DNA of 64,000 nt from Lactobacillus sp. CBA3606 (GCF_002970935.1 NZ_CP027194.1:1860001-1924000), one strand, 5' to 3'; numbered from the stretch's first letter, positions 1-7,979 are shown. The notes: generated by a model not told the origin, from the letters alone. Translations and numbers: made by a program.

Positions 1-1671
1 TTGTTAGTGATTCTAAGTTGTTTAGAACGCTTAACTTATCGCAAGTTAAAGCTCACAGATTTGGTTAAGATCACGCAAGATTTAAATCACGATCGTAGTG
101 TCAATAAAGTTGGGTTAACGGTGGGCGCCACTCACACGGTACTAGAATTGTTGAGTTTAGCGATTGTTGCGCCAGCACCGGATGTCATTATTAACTTGGC
201 CGAATCAATTTTTGGCGGTAATCGAGCGGCAATTCAAGGCATACAACAGCGGGCCAAGCAATTGGGATTATCGGCCCAAGCGGTGGTTAACATTACTGGT
301 CGACCAACTCGGCATCCGCAACGGACTTATTTAAGTGATGTAGAAAAGATTGGGGCTGCCCTAGTTAAATTGCCGAATGAGTTTTTAAGCTTGTTAAGTT
401 TACAGCGGGCACAGCTGGCTAATAGTCGTCAGAGTTATCAGAAGCGGTCGCAGTTATTAAAAACTGGGAAAAACTATGGTTCAGTTTTCTTTGGGCCCCA
501 AGAAAGTAATGGCTTGATCTTTTTCAATACGCCAACGGGTAAGCGGGCTATTGCATTTATTAATGCGCCGCATATTAGTTATATTGATACTAAGTTGGAA
601 CAACTGATTGATGGTGGCTTGCCAGCAACGGCCGTTAAAACGCCGGTGGATAAAGTCACGTTAACGCAACCAATTATAAATTTATTGAGTGATACTTACT
701 TTGGCGAGATGTATACGCGAGACCGGCAACGGCGCCAGATTGATGATGGGTTACAAAAATATGGCTATGGGCACTCTTTTGAAAAAATCGGGTCGTTCTT
801 TTCAGCAACTGCGTATAATATTTTTAATTTTGAGGCGGTCTTTGCCAGTGGGCCGAGTGCCCTTACGGGGATTAAACCATTCGTGTTAGATGCTAAGGCT
901 AAGCCAACGATTGCTGAATTAAAACGGCGCCACTTTAACCTAGCAATGATGGGGAATAATCATGCGAAAGATGCGGGCGCAGAAGCTTTGATGACTAGTA
1001 TTACGGCCTTTCATCAAGCTGGAATTGCCACGGTCGGTGCGGGAATCGATCAGACTGATAGCCGTCGCTTCGTTGAGTTTGACTATCATGGGCAAAAGAT
1101 TGCCTTGTTTAATGGCTATTGGTATCGTAACCCGGCCTATAATTTATTTGATTTTTATGCCAAAACAAACGTGGCCGGTGTTAATTGTTTGGATACCTTA
1201 GTATGGGAGGCAGTGCGGGATTATAAACAACAAAATCCGACGGCCAAGGTAATTGTTAGTGCCCATTGGGGTAATGATTTCCAAGAAAAAATTATGCCAG
1301 TCCAGCAAGCAACAGCCGAAAAACTCGTGAGCGCTGGGGCAGATTTGATTATTGGGCATGGCCCCCATATCTTACAGCCAATTAAGTATGTGGGTAAGGC
1401 GCCGGTAATTTATAGTATCGGTAACGGTGTGTTCAATAATAACGGTGAATTTGTTAAACGTGGTTGTTTAGCCTATGGTGCGACAGTTCGGCTTGATTTG
1501 GACAAGCAACGTCTCTATCTATGCCCATTTTATGCCAATAATCGTGAAACTTTCTGGCAACCAGCCTTTGTGAATGATGAAGATTTTAAAGAGGCGGCGG
1601 GGGTGTTTGGTACTGAATACGCAACGACTAAGTTAGATGGCGATCTAAATGCGGTTGTGATTCCGCTTTAG
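1..1671 (+). CDS. CapA-like poly-gamma-glutamate/metallophosphatase-type protein, 5' end outside window
   Basis: The reading frame is open at base 1, so the TTG there is probably not the real start and the protein is likely cut by the window edge. The C-terminal half (about residues 260-500) has the CapA/PgsA metallophosphatase signature: an NFEAVF segment, GNNHAKD, SAHWGND, GHGPH and YSIGNGVF, which match the metal-binding His/Asn/Asp motifs of that fold. The first 200 residues have no motif I can name. CapA proteins are linked to poly-gamma-glutamate or cell-envelope polymer metabolism, but many family members have unknown substrates. No other capBC-like gene is visible here. Family assignment is solid; biological role is open. 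Confidence 0.75.
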   Translation: MLVILSCLERLTYRKLKLTDLVKITQDLNHDRSVNKVGLTVGATHTVLELLSLAIVAPAPDVIINLAESIFGGNRAAIQGIQQRAKQLGLSAQAVVNITGRPTRHPQRTYLSDVEKIGAALVKLPNEFLSLLSLQRAQLANSRQSYQKRSQLLKTGKNYGSVFFGPQESNGLIFFNTPTGKRAIAFINAPHISYIDTKLEQLIDGGLPATAVKTPVDKVTLTQPIINLLSDTYFGEMYTRDRQRRQIDDGLQKYGYGHSFEKIGSFFSATAYNIFNFEAVFASGPSALTGIKPFVLDAKAKPTIAELKRRHFNLAMMGNNHAKDAGAEALMTSITAFHQAGIATVGAGIDQTDSRRFVEFDYHGQKIALFNGYWYRNPAYNLFDFYAKTNVAGVNCLDTLVWEAVRDYKQQNPTAKVIVSAHWGNDFQEKIMPVQQATAEKLVSAGADLIIGHGPHILQPIKYVGKAPVIYSIGNGVFNNNGEFVKRGCLAYGATVRLDLDKQRLYLCPFYANNRETFWQPAFVNDEDFKEAAGVFGTEYATTKLDGDLNAVVIPL

Positions 1672-1750
1672 ATTTGAAACTTCAATTAAGAAAGTTAGTC
1701 CCCAAACGTGCTATGATAATGAATAAATGAATTTGAAGTGAGGGACTAAG

Positions 1751-2083
1751 ATGATTGAACCAATCAATGGTGATCAGTTTGCGACTGTTGCTGCTGGTAC
1801 TGACTTAACGGTTGTTGATTTTTGGGCAGATTGGTGTGGGCCATGTAAGATGCAGACGCCAGCACTAGAAGCATTGGATGAAGAATACGATGGCAAAATC
1901 AAGTTTGCATCATTAGATGTTGACCAAAATAAAGCGCTGGCAGAAGAGTTGCAGATCATGAGTATTCCAGCTTTGGTTGTTTTCAAAAACGGCCAACCAG
2001 CCGAAAAAGTCGTGGGTTTTCATCCTCAAGGGGCTTTAAAAAAATATTTAGATCAAAAGCTCGCAGAAGTAACAGCGGGATAG
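1751..2083 (+). CDS. trxA: Thioredoxin
   Basis: A 110-residue cytosolic disulfide reductase of standard length. The redox motif WCGPC lies at residues 28-32 within the strand DFWADWCGPC, and the cis-proline opposite it is in SIPALVVF (Pro73). It accepts electrons from thioredoxin reductase (not in this window) and reduces ribonucleotide reductase, methionine sulfoxide reductases and other protein disulfides. GAGGG lies upstream of ATG 1751, and a TATGAT/TATAAT-like -10 is visible near 1713. It is monocistronic: it starts 80 bp after the previous gene and is closed by a bidirectional terminator at 2097-2141. Confidence 0.96.
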   Translation: MIEPINGDQFATVAAGTDLTVVDFWADWCGPCKMQTPALEALDEEYDGKIKFASLDVDQNKALAEELQIMSIPALVVFKNGQPAEKVVGFHPQGALKKYLDQKLAEVTAG

Positions 2084-2096
2084 TGAGTTTATATAG

Positions 2097-2141
2097 AAAA
2101 CGCTAGCCGCTAATCGGATGTGATTAGTGGCTAGCGTTTTT
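2097..2141. terminator. Bidirectional terminator between trxA and the AAA ATPase gene
   Basis: Inverted repeat AAAACGCTAGCC...GGCTAGCGTTTTT with A and T runs on the two sides. It serves the convergent genes on both strands. Confidence 0.85.
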
Positions 2142-2163
2142 AGGTATACTGACAAAAGGCAGA

Positions 2164-3357
2164 TTATTCTGATAGTAACCAGTCAACGATATTAATAATC
2201 GGTATGCCATCAATTTCTTGAAGGTCGGGATAGTGTCGCTGTGTGATTAGAATTTTTTGATAGTTGTCTCGAATATGCAATAAGTTATCAGTTTCGTGGG
2301 AATTCTTAGGGATTTCGTAAGTGACTTGGATATAGATGATTTGGTCAACTTTACGGGCGACAAAATCTACTTCTGTTGTATCCAACTTACCGACATCGAC
2401 AGTGTAGCCACGTCGGATTAGTTCAAGATAAACAATACTTTCTAATTGGCCTGAATAGTTACCGGGCCGGCGTCCAACGGCATTTCTTCTTAATCCAGGG
2501 TCCACAATAAAATACTTACCGGCCGATCTCAGATAAGAACGGCCTCGAATATCATATTGTCGACTTTGATAAAATAAAAAGGCATCTTCTAGTAACTGTA
2601 GGTAACGTTCAATCGTATGATTGGTGATTTTAATGCCTTCATTGGTTAAAGTGCCCGCCACTTTTGCTGGTCGTACAAGTTGACCAATGTTATCTGCCAA
2701 AAAGCCAACCAAGCCTCGTAATGATTCGGGATCACGAACGTTGGCTCGCATTGAAACATCATTTAAAATAATCGTATCAAAAATGCCAGATAAGATGGTG
2801 TCTTTAATAACGGGATTGGCTAAAACTACGGATGGAAAGCCGCCATACTGTTCATATTCTAAAAAGGCTTGATCAATATTAGGTGTGTTAGGATTAATAT
2901 CTTTAGCGGCTAAAAATTCTCGAAATGAAAAGGGATAAATTGGTATTTCAACATAGCGACCGCTTAATAAGGTCGCTAATTCGCCGGATAACATTTTTGC
3001 GTTGGAACCAGTGATAATGATGTCGCAGTCGTAACTGACGCGCAACCCATTAATCACACTTTGCCAACCGGTAACCATTTGAATTTCATCAAACATCAGG
3101 TAGAGATGTCGTTCTTTAGTTAGTTTTGGTTTTAACAAGGTCATTAATTGAGATTGGTTGCGGATATTTAAGAGCTCGAACTCTTCAAAGTTATAATATA
3201 AAATTGATTGCTCAGAGATGCCCTGTGTTTTTAGATAATCACGATAGAGCATCAGCAGAACTGATTTACCAGATCGACGTACGCCGGTAATAACTTTGAT
3301 GGCATCAATATCTTTTAATTGAATTAACTTATTTAGGTAAGCATCACGCTGAATCAT
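2164..3357 (-). CDS. AAA-type ATPase with DUF4143-like C-terminal domain
   Basis: This 397-residue protein has Walker A GVRRSGKS (residues 25-32), Walker B LYLMFDEIQ (about 86-94) and sensor-like ITGSNAKML, followed by the winged/DUF4143 region. The C-terminal stretch LESIVYLELIRRG...TEVDFVAR...IYIQV resembles a PD-(D/E)XK nuclease core with a Gln where Lys is common. Such proteins are widespread in lactobacilli and often present in many copies; their function is not established. It stands alone. Its upstream region (3390-3486) holds three palindromes at 39-bp intervals, an unusual control region. ATG 3357 follows an AGAGG-type ribosome site. Confidence 0.85.
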   Translation of the reverse strand: MIQRDAYLNKLIQLKDIDAIKVITGVRRSGKSVLLMLYRDYLKTQGISEQSILYYNFEEFELLNIRNQSQLMTLLKPKLTKERHLYLMFDEIQMVTGWQSVINGLRVSYDCDIIITGSNAKMLSGELATLLSGRYVEIPIYPFSFREFLAAKDINPNTPNIDQAFLEYEQYGGFPSVVLANPVIKDTILSGIFDTIILNDVSMRANVRDPESLRGLVGFLADNIGQLVRPAKVAGTLTNEGIKITNHTIERYLQLLEDAFLFYQSRQYDIRGRSYLRSAGKYFIVDPGLRRNAVGRRPGNYSGQLESIVYLELIRRGYTVDVGKLDTTEVDFVARKVDQIIYIQVTYEIPKNSHETDNLLHIRDNYQKILITQRHYPDLQEIDGIPIINIVDWLLSE

Positions 3358-3389
3358 GTTGGCCTCTTTTCAACAAAATATTAAATTAT

Positions 3390-3486
3390 AAAATGGAAGT
3401 ATACTTCCATTTTAGCGTAAAAACTATTTTTTTGGAAGTGTACTTCCATTTTTTGTGAATGACAGTGTTTTTGGAAACACGTTGCC
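3390..3486. repeat. Phased array of three palindromes upstream of the AAA ATPase gene
   Basis: The 14-bp cores are GGAAGTATACTTCC (3395-3408, inside a perfect 24-bp palindrome 3390-3413), GGAAGTGTACTTCC (3434-3447) and a decayed GGAAACACGTTGCC (3473-3486). Core starts are exactly 39 bp apart, and the spacers share ATTTT...GT.AA...TTTTT. This fits an operator array or a recombination/repeat element. Confidence 0.8.
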
Positions 3487-3508
3487 ATTTTTAGTTAGGC
3501 CAGTCAGA

Positions 3509-3547
3509 AACGCCGCTCAACAAGGGAAATTGTTGAACGGCGTTTTT
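3509..3547 (-). terminator. Terminator of the 126-residue hypothetical gene
   Basis: Inverted repeat AACGCCG.TCAACAA / TTGTTGA.CGGCGTT lies just past the stop of the minus-strand gene at 3563. It also has a T run on the plus strand, so it could act both ways. Confidence 0.7.
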
Positions 3548-3562
3548 AGTTCGGATAGTAAC

Positions 3563-3943
3563 CTATAGATGAGTGTAAATGGCTTCAATCAGATCATCGC
3601 TGTTTACAATTAATTGACGATCTAACGAAATCAAATAAGTGGGATGCATGGGATTGACCATGTTATGAAAGGCATCCTTAATGATGCAACCAGTCATAAC
3701 CAGCGTCTCGGTTTGAACTTGAATGATGATGTTAAAGGTCTGATGATTACTGGTCACAACGACATTAGCATCAAGTAAGTGTGTTAAGTTAAGTCCTAAC
3801 GTGGCGGTTGAATTGGTCAGCCCCATGGCCCCTGTGTTAGTGATTAACTTTAAACATTGATCAACGCGTTCTAGGGCTGTATACATTGAAACTTTTGGGA
3901 CTGCCCGTGTTTTACGTAAAAAAGGTCCGACAACTAAATTCAT
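3563..3943 (-). CDS. Hypothetical protein, 126 aa
   Basis: I do not recognise this protein. It is a soluble-looking 126-residue chain with no signal peptide and no membrane segment, rich in short beta-like stretches (LNLTHLLDANVVVTSN, FNIIIQVQ, LVMTGCII). The start is well supported: a G-rich Shine-Dalgarno (GGGGG) sits 7 nt before ATG 3943. It is flanked by its own terminator and by a 260-bp gap, so it is probably monocistronic. No neighbour suggests a role. Confidence 0.7.
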   Translation of the reverse strand: MNLVVGPFLRKTRAVPKVSMYTALERVDQCLKLITNTGAMGLTNSTATLGLNLTHLLDANVVVTSNHQTFNIIIQVQTETLVMTGCIIKDAFHNMVNPMHPTYLISLDRQLIVNSDDLIEAIYTHL

Positions 3944-4112
3944 AAGAATTCCCCCAAATCCTTAATTGATAATTTAATCATAAGGCCTTTTAAGCGAAGG
4001 TTCTATAATTTCGACATGTAAGGGTCGTTAGTTGGGTATCTTTATAAGATACCTTAGTAAGGCTTACAAACAACGGCTTTGTCAGCTGTCGGCATAGGTG
4101 TCGAAACGTGTC

Positions 4113-4180
4113 CCAAAAGTCAGATTAGCCGCTTAATGCTAAATCGGCAGTCATCCTCAAAAACAGAATGACTGTCGATT
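4113..4180. repeat. Dispersed hairpin repeat, copy 1
   Basis: CCAAAAGTCA...TTAATGC.AAATCGGCAGTCAT followed by an ATGACTGTCGATT arm. A related copy is at 23871-23940, which shares both the flank and the stem sequence. This copy lies downstream of ndk and may end its transcript, although there is no strong T run. Confidence 0.65.
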
Positions 4181-4207
4181 TCATGAAAACTGGCTAACTA
4201 AGTGCGC

Positions 4208-4675
4208 TTATTTTTTAGTCAATTTTTCGATTTTTTTACGTGATTTAACAGCTAATTCTGGAAACCAAATGGCAATTTCATGATGGGCATTTTCACGACT
4301 GTCGGAGGTGTGAATGATGTTGCGCAGAATACCATCAGGATATTCATGTGCAAAGTCGCCGCGAATGGTGCCAGGTTGGGCATCGTTTGGCCGGGTCTTA
4401 CCTGCAAGATTATGCACTGACTTGACGACACCAGTGCCGCTAACGATGATGGCGACTAGGGGTCCTTCTGTCATGTAAGTTTCAATCTCGGCAAAGTAAG
4501 GTTTCTCAACTTTTTCACAATAATGTTGCCGTAATTGTTCAGGTGTCGCAGTGATGACTTTCAGTGCGGTGATTTGATAGCTTTTACGTTCAAAACGAGA
4601 AATAATATCACCAATGTGACCTTCAAGGACACCATCTGGTTTTACCAGTACTAAAGTTTTTTCAGAATTTGCCAT
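4208..4675 (-). CDS. ndk: Nucleoside diphosphate kinase
   Basis: Transfers the gamma-phosphate from ATP to other NDPs through a phosphohistidine, balancing NTP and dNTP pools in the cytosol. The chain is 155 residues. It begins EKTLVLVKPDGV, as in the family, and carries the active-site segment NIIHTSDS (His122, usually NIIHGSDS), plus KTRPNDAQPGTIRGDFA. AGGAGG lies 9 nt before ATG 4675; the in-frame TTG at 4681 is too close to it. A perfect cre box lies just upstream in the leader (4699-4713), suggesting carbon-catabolite control, which is unusual for ndk. Many lactobacilli lack this gene, so its presence is notable. Confidence 0.95.
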   Translation of the reverse strand: MANSEKTLVLVKPDGVLEGHIGDIISRFERKSYQITALKVITATPEQLRQHYCEKVEKPYFAEIETYMTEGPLVAIIVSGTGVVKSVHNLAGKTRPNDAQPGTIRGDFAHEYPDGILRNIIHTSDSRENAHHEIAIWFPELAVKSRKKIEKLTKK

Positions 4676-4698
4676 AATCAAGGACCTCCTAAAGTTTT

Positions 4699-4713
4699 AG
4701 AAAACGCTTTCAA
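4699..4713 (-). promoter_or_regulatory. cre box (CcpA) in the ndk leader
   Basis: Read on the minus strand, TTGAAAGCGTTTTCT fits the consensus WTGNAANCGNWNNCW at every position. It ends a few bases before the AGGAGG of ndk, a position where bound CcpA would block elongation. Function is inferred. Confidence 0.6.
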
Positions 4714-4878
4714 TGTTGATTAACTTAAATTGTAGATGAACCAAGGGCGGACGTCAACTAAGGACGGGCTAAATCATGAAATAAGTTATAATTAAGCTGA
4801 ATTAATCGGCTTAATCGTACTCCTAAAATGATTTTACCGGTATAATGAAAACAGCTCAAAAACAAAGGATTGATGTGC

Positions 4879-6231
4879 ATGCCACCACTTGATTTAACGC
4901 ATATTCGCCAGCACCATACGGTTGCCGAATTGATTGCGCTTGGAAAGGCCCGCCGATTGGTTACGACTTTTGACCAATTAGGGACGTTTATCCCCGTAAA
5001 ACGGGATGCGGCCGCTTATCTGAAGCGGGTCCGTAAAATGTTAGTGCCAGAATTATTACCATTGCGGCGGGAACGAATGTCGGCCTCTAGTTTTGCCTTC
5101 TTTCGGGGATCTGTCGAATTGATGGATTATGATTTAGATTACCAGAAATCAACTGAAATTTCGGCCGTGGTTTGCGGTGACGCCCATATTGGTAATTTTG
5201 GATTTTATGCGTCACCAGAACGACGCTTGGTTTTTGATCTGAATGATTTTGATGAAGCCAGTGTCCATCCTTGGGAATGGGATTTGCGGCGGTTATTGGT
5301 CAGTATTATTCTGGCGGCCAAGGATTCTGAGTTTAAACCTAAAAAAATTGAAAAATTAGTTCGCGAAGCCAGTGCCAGCTATCGTGATGGGATTAAACGG
5401 ATGTTTAACCAAACGACACTGGAACGTTTTTATCGGGATAATGAAGCACAATCTGTCTTGAACTTTGGTGGTGAACCGGAAGATACGGTGGACTTTATTG
5501 CGGAGTTAGCTAAAAAGGCTGCTCGTCGAAATTCAGAACAGGTTGTCCGAAAGTTTACGATTACGAACAGTCGTGGTGAGCGCCAATTCAAAGACAACGC
5601 CCCCCGTTCAGTTCACATTGATAAAAAAACGTATCGTGGATTGAAGCAGGGTATCTTAGATTATTTACAGACGGTGCGCACGGATGTGGCGTTACTCTTG
5701 TCACAGTATGAAGTCACGGATATCATTCGGCATAGTGTTGGGGTGGGGAGCTTTGGTTCCTTGTGCTACCTCGTATTATTAACGAGTACCGATGGCAGTC
5801 ACATGGTCTTACAGATCAAAGAAGCCTTGCCAACTCGGAAAATTGGTAGTCAAACGACCGGACCTAAGTTAACGGCGGCTTTGGAATTGACAGAAGGGCA
5901 ACGGATTGTGAGTGCGCAACGAATCTTGCAATCAACTTCGGACGTCTTCTTAGGGTATTTCCAGATGGCGGATAAGAGTTTTTACGTCCGTCAATTCCGC
6001 GATATGAAAGAGTCAATTGATATTCCAGCGTTGTCATGGGGCCAATTTAGCGCCTATGCAAATACGTGTGCGATGATTTTAGCCCAAGCACATGCGCAAA
6101 GCCCCACTGCCGCAATGATTCGCGGGTACGTCGGGAGCTCAGATAAATTTGATGAAGCGATGGGCAACTGGGCTGAAGCGTATGTTGACCAAGTTGAAAG
6201 TGATTATCAAACCTATTTACAGTTAGATTAA
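4879..6231 (+). CDS. DUF2252 family protein
   Basis: A protein of about 450 residues with the DUF2252 hallmarks: FFRGS near the start, GDAHIGNFGFYASPERRLVFDLNDFDEA (about residues 100-127) and later VGVGSFGSLCYLVLL and QIKEALPTR. These resemble a kinase/aminoglycoside-phosphotransferase-like fold: HIGNFG and DLNDFD stand in for the catalytic and metal loops. Substrate and role are unknown. AAAGGA at 4864-4869 sits 9 nt before ATG 4879; ATG 4873 is possible but poorly spaced. It is monocistronic and followed by the hairpin at 6310-6346. Confidence 0.88.
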   Translation: MPPLDLTHIRQHHTVAELIALGKARRLVTTFDQLGTFIPVKRDAAAYLKRVRKMLVPELLPLRRERMSASSFAFFRGSVELMDYDLDYQKSTEISAVVCGDAHIGNFGFYASPERRLVFDLNDFDEASVHPWEWDLRRLLVSIILAAKDSEFKPKKIEKLVREASASYRDGIKRMFNQTTLERFYRDNEAQSVLNFGGEPEDTVDFIAELAKKAARRNSEQVVRKFTITNSRGERQFKDNAPRSVHIDKKTYRGLKQGILDYLQTVRTDVALLLSQYEVTDIIRHSVGVGSFGSLCYLVLLTSTDGSHMVLQIKEALPTRKIGSQTTGPKLTAALELTEGQRIVSAQRILQSTSDVFLGYFQMADKSFYVRQFRDMKESIDIPALSWGQFSAYANTCAMILAQAHAQSPTAAMIRGYVGSSDKFDEAMGNWAEAYVDQVESDYQTYLQLD

Positions 6232-6309
6232 CTGAATTAAAGTCAGATAAGACCAGATATGTCGAACTTCAACACAAAAATTAGACAAGGCTATATATTT
6301 CTATGTTGC

Positions 6310-6346
6310 TAAGGTATGTTCTCGATATTTGATCGAGAACATACCT
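6310..6346. repeat. Perfect 16-bp inverted repeat abutting the left end of IS200/IS605-like copy 1
   Basis: AAGGTATGTTCTCGAT, a 5-nt loop, then ATCGAGAACATACCTT. It abuts the first base shared by both IS copies. It may be the terminator of the DUF2252 gene, the insertion target, or part of the element (a partly similar hairpin abuts copy 2). Confidence 0.75.
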
Positions 6347-7114
6347 TTTGTTATGCCTTTAGGCCTAGTTGAGCGCGCTAAAGCGTGTGAAACAAAAAAC
6401 CACCCGCTATGCGGGCGGATGGCAAAATGGTTAAACCAAAACGCCCCATCAGATTTAGAATGTAGGTGTCAGAGCCAAACATTCAAAATCGAAAGGGGAC
6501 GTCAGAAATGGCGAATAAGCTAAATAGTCTTGCGCATACCAAATGGCTGTGCAAGTACCATATTGTATTCACTCCAAAGTATAGGAGAAAAATAATTTAT
6601 AATCAATATCGACGTGATTTGCAAGGAGATATTCGATTACTATGCCAATACAAAGGCGTAAAAATTTTGGAAGGCCATATGATGCCGGACCATGTGCATT
6701 TATTGGTAAGTATTCCACCGAAGCTGAGTGTATCAAGTTTCATGGGGTATTTGAAAGGTAAATCAGCATTGATGATGTTTGACCAGCATGCGAATTTAAA
6801 ATATAAATTTGGAAATCGACATTTCTGGTCAGTAGGTTATTATGTCAGCACAGTTGGATTGAATGAAGCAACCATCAAGAAGTATATCCGTGATCAGGAG
6901 AAACATGATCAGGCGGAGGATCGCGTGAGCGTTCGGGAATATGAGGACCCTTTTAAGGGTCAAGGTAAGTAATACTAACACCGCTTAAAGCGGTGGCAAA
7001 ATTGACAAGAGCAGTTTGGCTTTGATACACAAAAGCCAGCGCCTTGAGATGCTGGCAAGTACATAGGGCTTATAGCCCTGGAGCAAACTACCCGTTTTAC
7101 GGGTAGTTATGATT
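6346..7114 (+). mobile_element. IS200/IS605-family insertion sequence, intact copy (tnpA only)
   Basis: The limits come from comparing this copy with the inverted copy at 9801-10442: shared sequence begins at TTTTGTTATGCCTTTAGGCC and ends at GTAGTTATGATT. There are no terminal inverted repeats. Instead there are subterminal hairpins, CCCGC/GCGGG near 6403-6415 at the left end and TACCCGT-TTT-ACGGGTA at 7089-7105 at the right end. This is the organisation of single-strand transposing IS200-like elements. There is no tnpB. The right end lies inside the orfB of an IS3-family element, so this element arrived later. Confidence 0.85.
6508..6972 (+). CDS. tnpA: IS200/IS605-family transposase TnpA
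   Basis: A 154-residue HUH transposase of the Y1 type that cuts and rejoins single-stranded DNA at element-end hairpins. It opens LAHTKWLCKYHIVFTPKYRRK, typical of the family, and carries the metal-binding HUH motif in MPDHVHLLVSIPP and the catalytic tyrosine in ATIKKYIRDQ. All residues expected for activity are present. The start is ATG 6508 with AAAGGGG about 9 nt upstream; the longer frame from GTG 6466 lacks a ribosome site. The leader can fold into the hairpin at 6403-6415, as is usual for translationally silenced IS200 genes. Confidence 0.93.
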   Translation: MANKLNSLAHTKWLCKYHIVFTPKYRRKIIYNQYRRDLQGDIRLLCQYKGVKILEGHMMPDHVHLLVSIPPKLSVSSFMGYLKGKSALMMFDQHANLKYKFGNRHFWSVGYYVSTVGLNEATIKKYIRDQEKHDQAEDRVSVREYEDPFKGQGK

Positions 7115-7228
7115 GATAGTCACGGTGAAGTGCATCGTGGTAACTACTACTCGACATCTGTACTGCTTTTAAAACCACAACTAATTTAACATTGAATTTA
7201 CGCCTTAGCTCAGTGATTAGCTGGGCTT
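7108..7228 (-). pseudogene. IS3-family orfB fragment
   Basis: In the -1 frame relative to orfA, just after AAGAAAAAG, the sequence reads AQLITELRRKFNVKLVVVL and continues to QMSSSSYHDALHRDYQS before a stop created by the IS200/IS605-like junction. The segment ITELRR.F.VK..L...M..S.Y is the expected beginning of an IS3-type OrfB, including the region that precedes the DDE integrase core. The catalytic core is missing. The A-rich run is the usual place for programmed -1 frameshifting in this family. Confidence 0.75.
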
Positions 7229-7699
7229 TTTCTTGGTTTGAGATTTTTTCTGTGCCAAGGCTTCGAGTTTTTCCAAGTATGCTACCCGTATTCGTAAAAG
7301 CTCGTTTTCTTCTTGAAGTTGCTTCAAAGTTTTGGGTTGTTTAGATTTATCTGTCATTTTTAAAGACCGTCCTTTAGATGGCTTAAGACGTCCCTCAATC
7401 AGTTTGCGTTCCCAGTCCCAAACCATCATCGGTTGCTTTAATCTGAAATGGGTTGCCGTTACTGGATATGAGGCATGGTGTTCTTGTCGCCATTTGATAA
7501 CTTTAATTTTAAAGGAATAGTCATAAAATGTCTTCCTACGACAATGCTCTAATCCTTGAATTCCAAAAATTTTAAATTGAGTGAGCCACTGATAAATCGT
7601 TGCACTTCCTTTAATGTCATACTTTTTCATAAGTAACAGGGACGAAGTTCCCTGGAGATATTCCCTTAATACTTGTTGCTTTATTTTAGCTGAAAACAT
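7217..7699 (-). CDS. IS3-family transposase OrfA (orphan)
   Basis: A 160-residue DNA-binding subunit of an IS3-type transposase. It has two helix-turn-helix segments (SAKIKQQVLREYL...YDIKGSATIYQWLTQF and YSFKIKVIKWRQEH...) and a C-terminal leucine-rich coiled coil, LKQLQEENELLRIRVAYLEKLEAL. The likely start is ATG 7699, preceded by AAGGGGG at 5 nt; the longer frame from 7744 has no ribosome site. Because orfB is truncated, no functional OrfAB fusion can be made. Confidence 0.9.
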   Translation of the reverse strand: MFSAKIKQQVLREYLQGTSSLLLMKKYDIKGSATIYQWLTQFKIFGIQGLEHCRRKTFYDYSFKIKVIKWRQEHHASYPVTATHFRLKQPMMVWDWERKLIEGRLKPSKGRSLKMTDKSKQPKTLKQLQEENELLRIRVAYLEKLEALAQKKSQTKKKPS

Positions 7700-7944
7700 A
7701 GTAACCCCCTTGAGTTTGGATTTACTCCAACTCAGGGGGTTCACTTTAGCAACTTTAGTCGTCTGGACAGCTTTTTATTTATTTCATTTATTGATGTCTT
7801 TTAACACCTAAAGAGCTTGAAAAAGCACTCATCTCTTGTGGCATATTCCTACAAACAAAACCATTCATAAAGCTTCACACTAAAATATTCTGCATTACTA
7901 TCTAGATAGGTAAAGTACAATATTTATTATTAAGTCAACATAAG

Positions 7945-7979
7945 TTGCCGTTTTATTAAATTTGCTCTAAAATATTTGT
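7945..7979 (+). promoter_or_regulatory. Promoter placing the transcript start at the ATG (leaderless) of the metallophosphoesterase gene
   Basis: TTGCCG (7945-7950), a 17-bp spacer, TAAAAT (7968-7973), then ATTTGT and ATG 7980. The expected start point is about 7 nt after the -10, that is the A of the start codon. No Shine-Dalgarno is present, which agrees with leaderless translation. Confidence 0.65.

Larger units (their letters stand above)
7108..7769 (-). mobile_element. IS3-family insertion sequence remnant, 3' part lost
   Basis: On the minus strand the element starts at TGTCCAGACGACTAAAG (7769 inward), a TG...type end. It continues through orfA and into about 40 codons of orfB, where the IS200/IS605-like right end (7114) cuts it off. 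The rest of orfB and the right terminal repeat are not present on the other side of that element in this window. Confidence 0.75.

Noticed and set aside
6329-6523. 64-residue frame at the left end of the intact IS200/IS605-like element
   Set aside because: It lies in the structured, untranslated left end and overlaps tnpA; composition is not protein-like.
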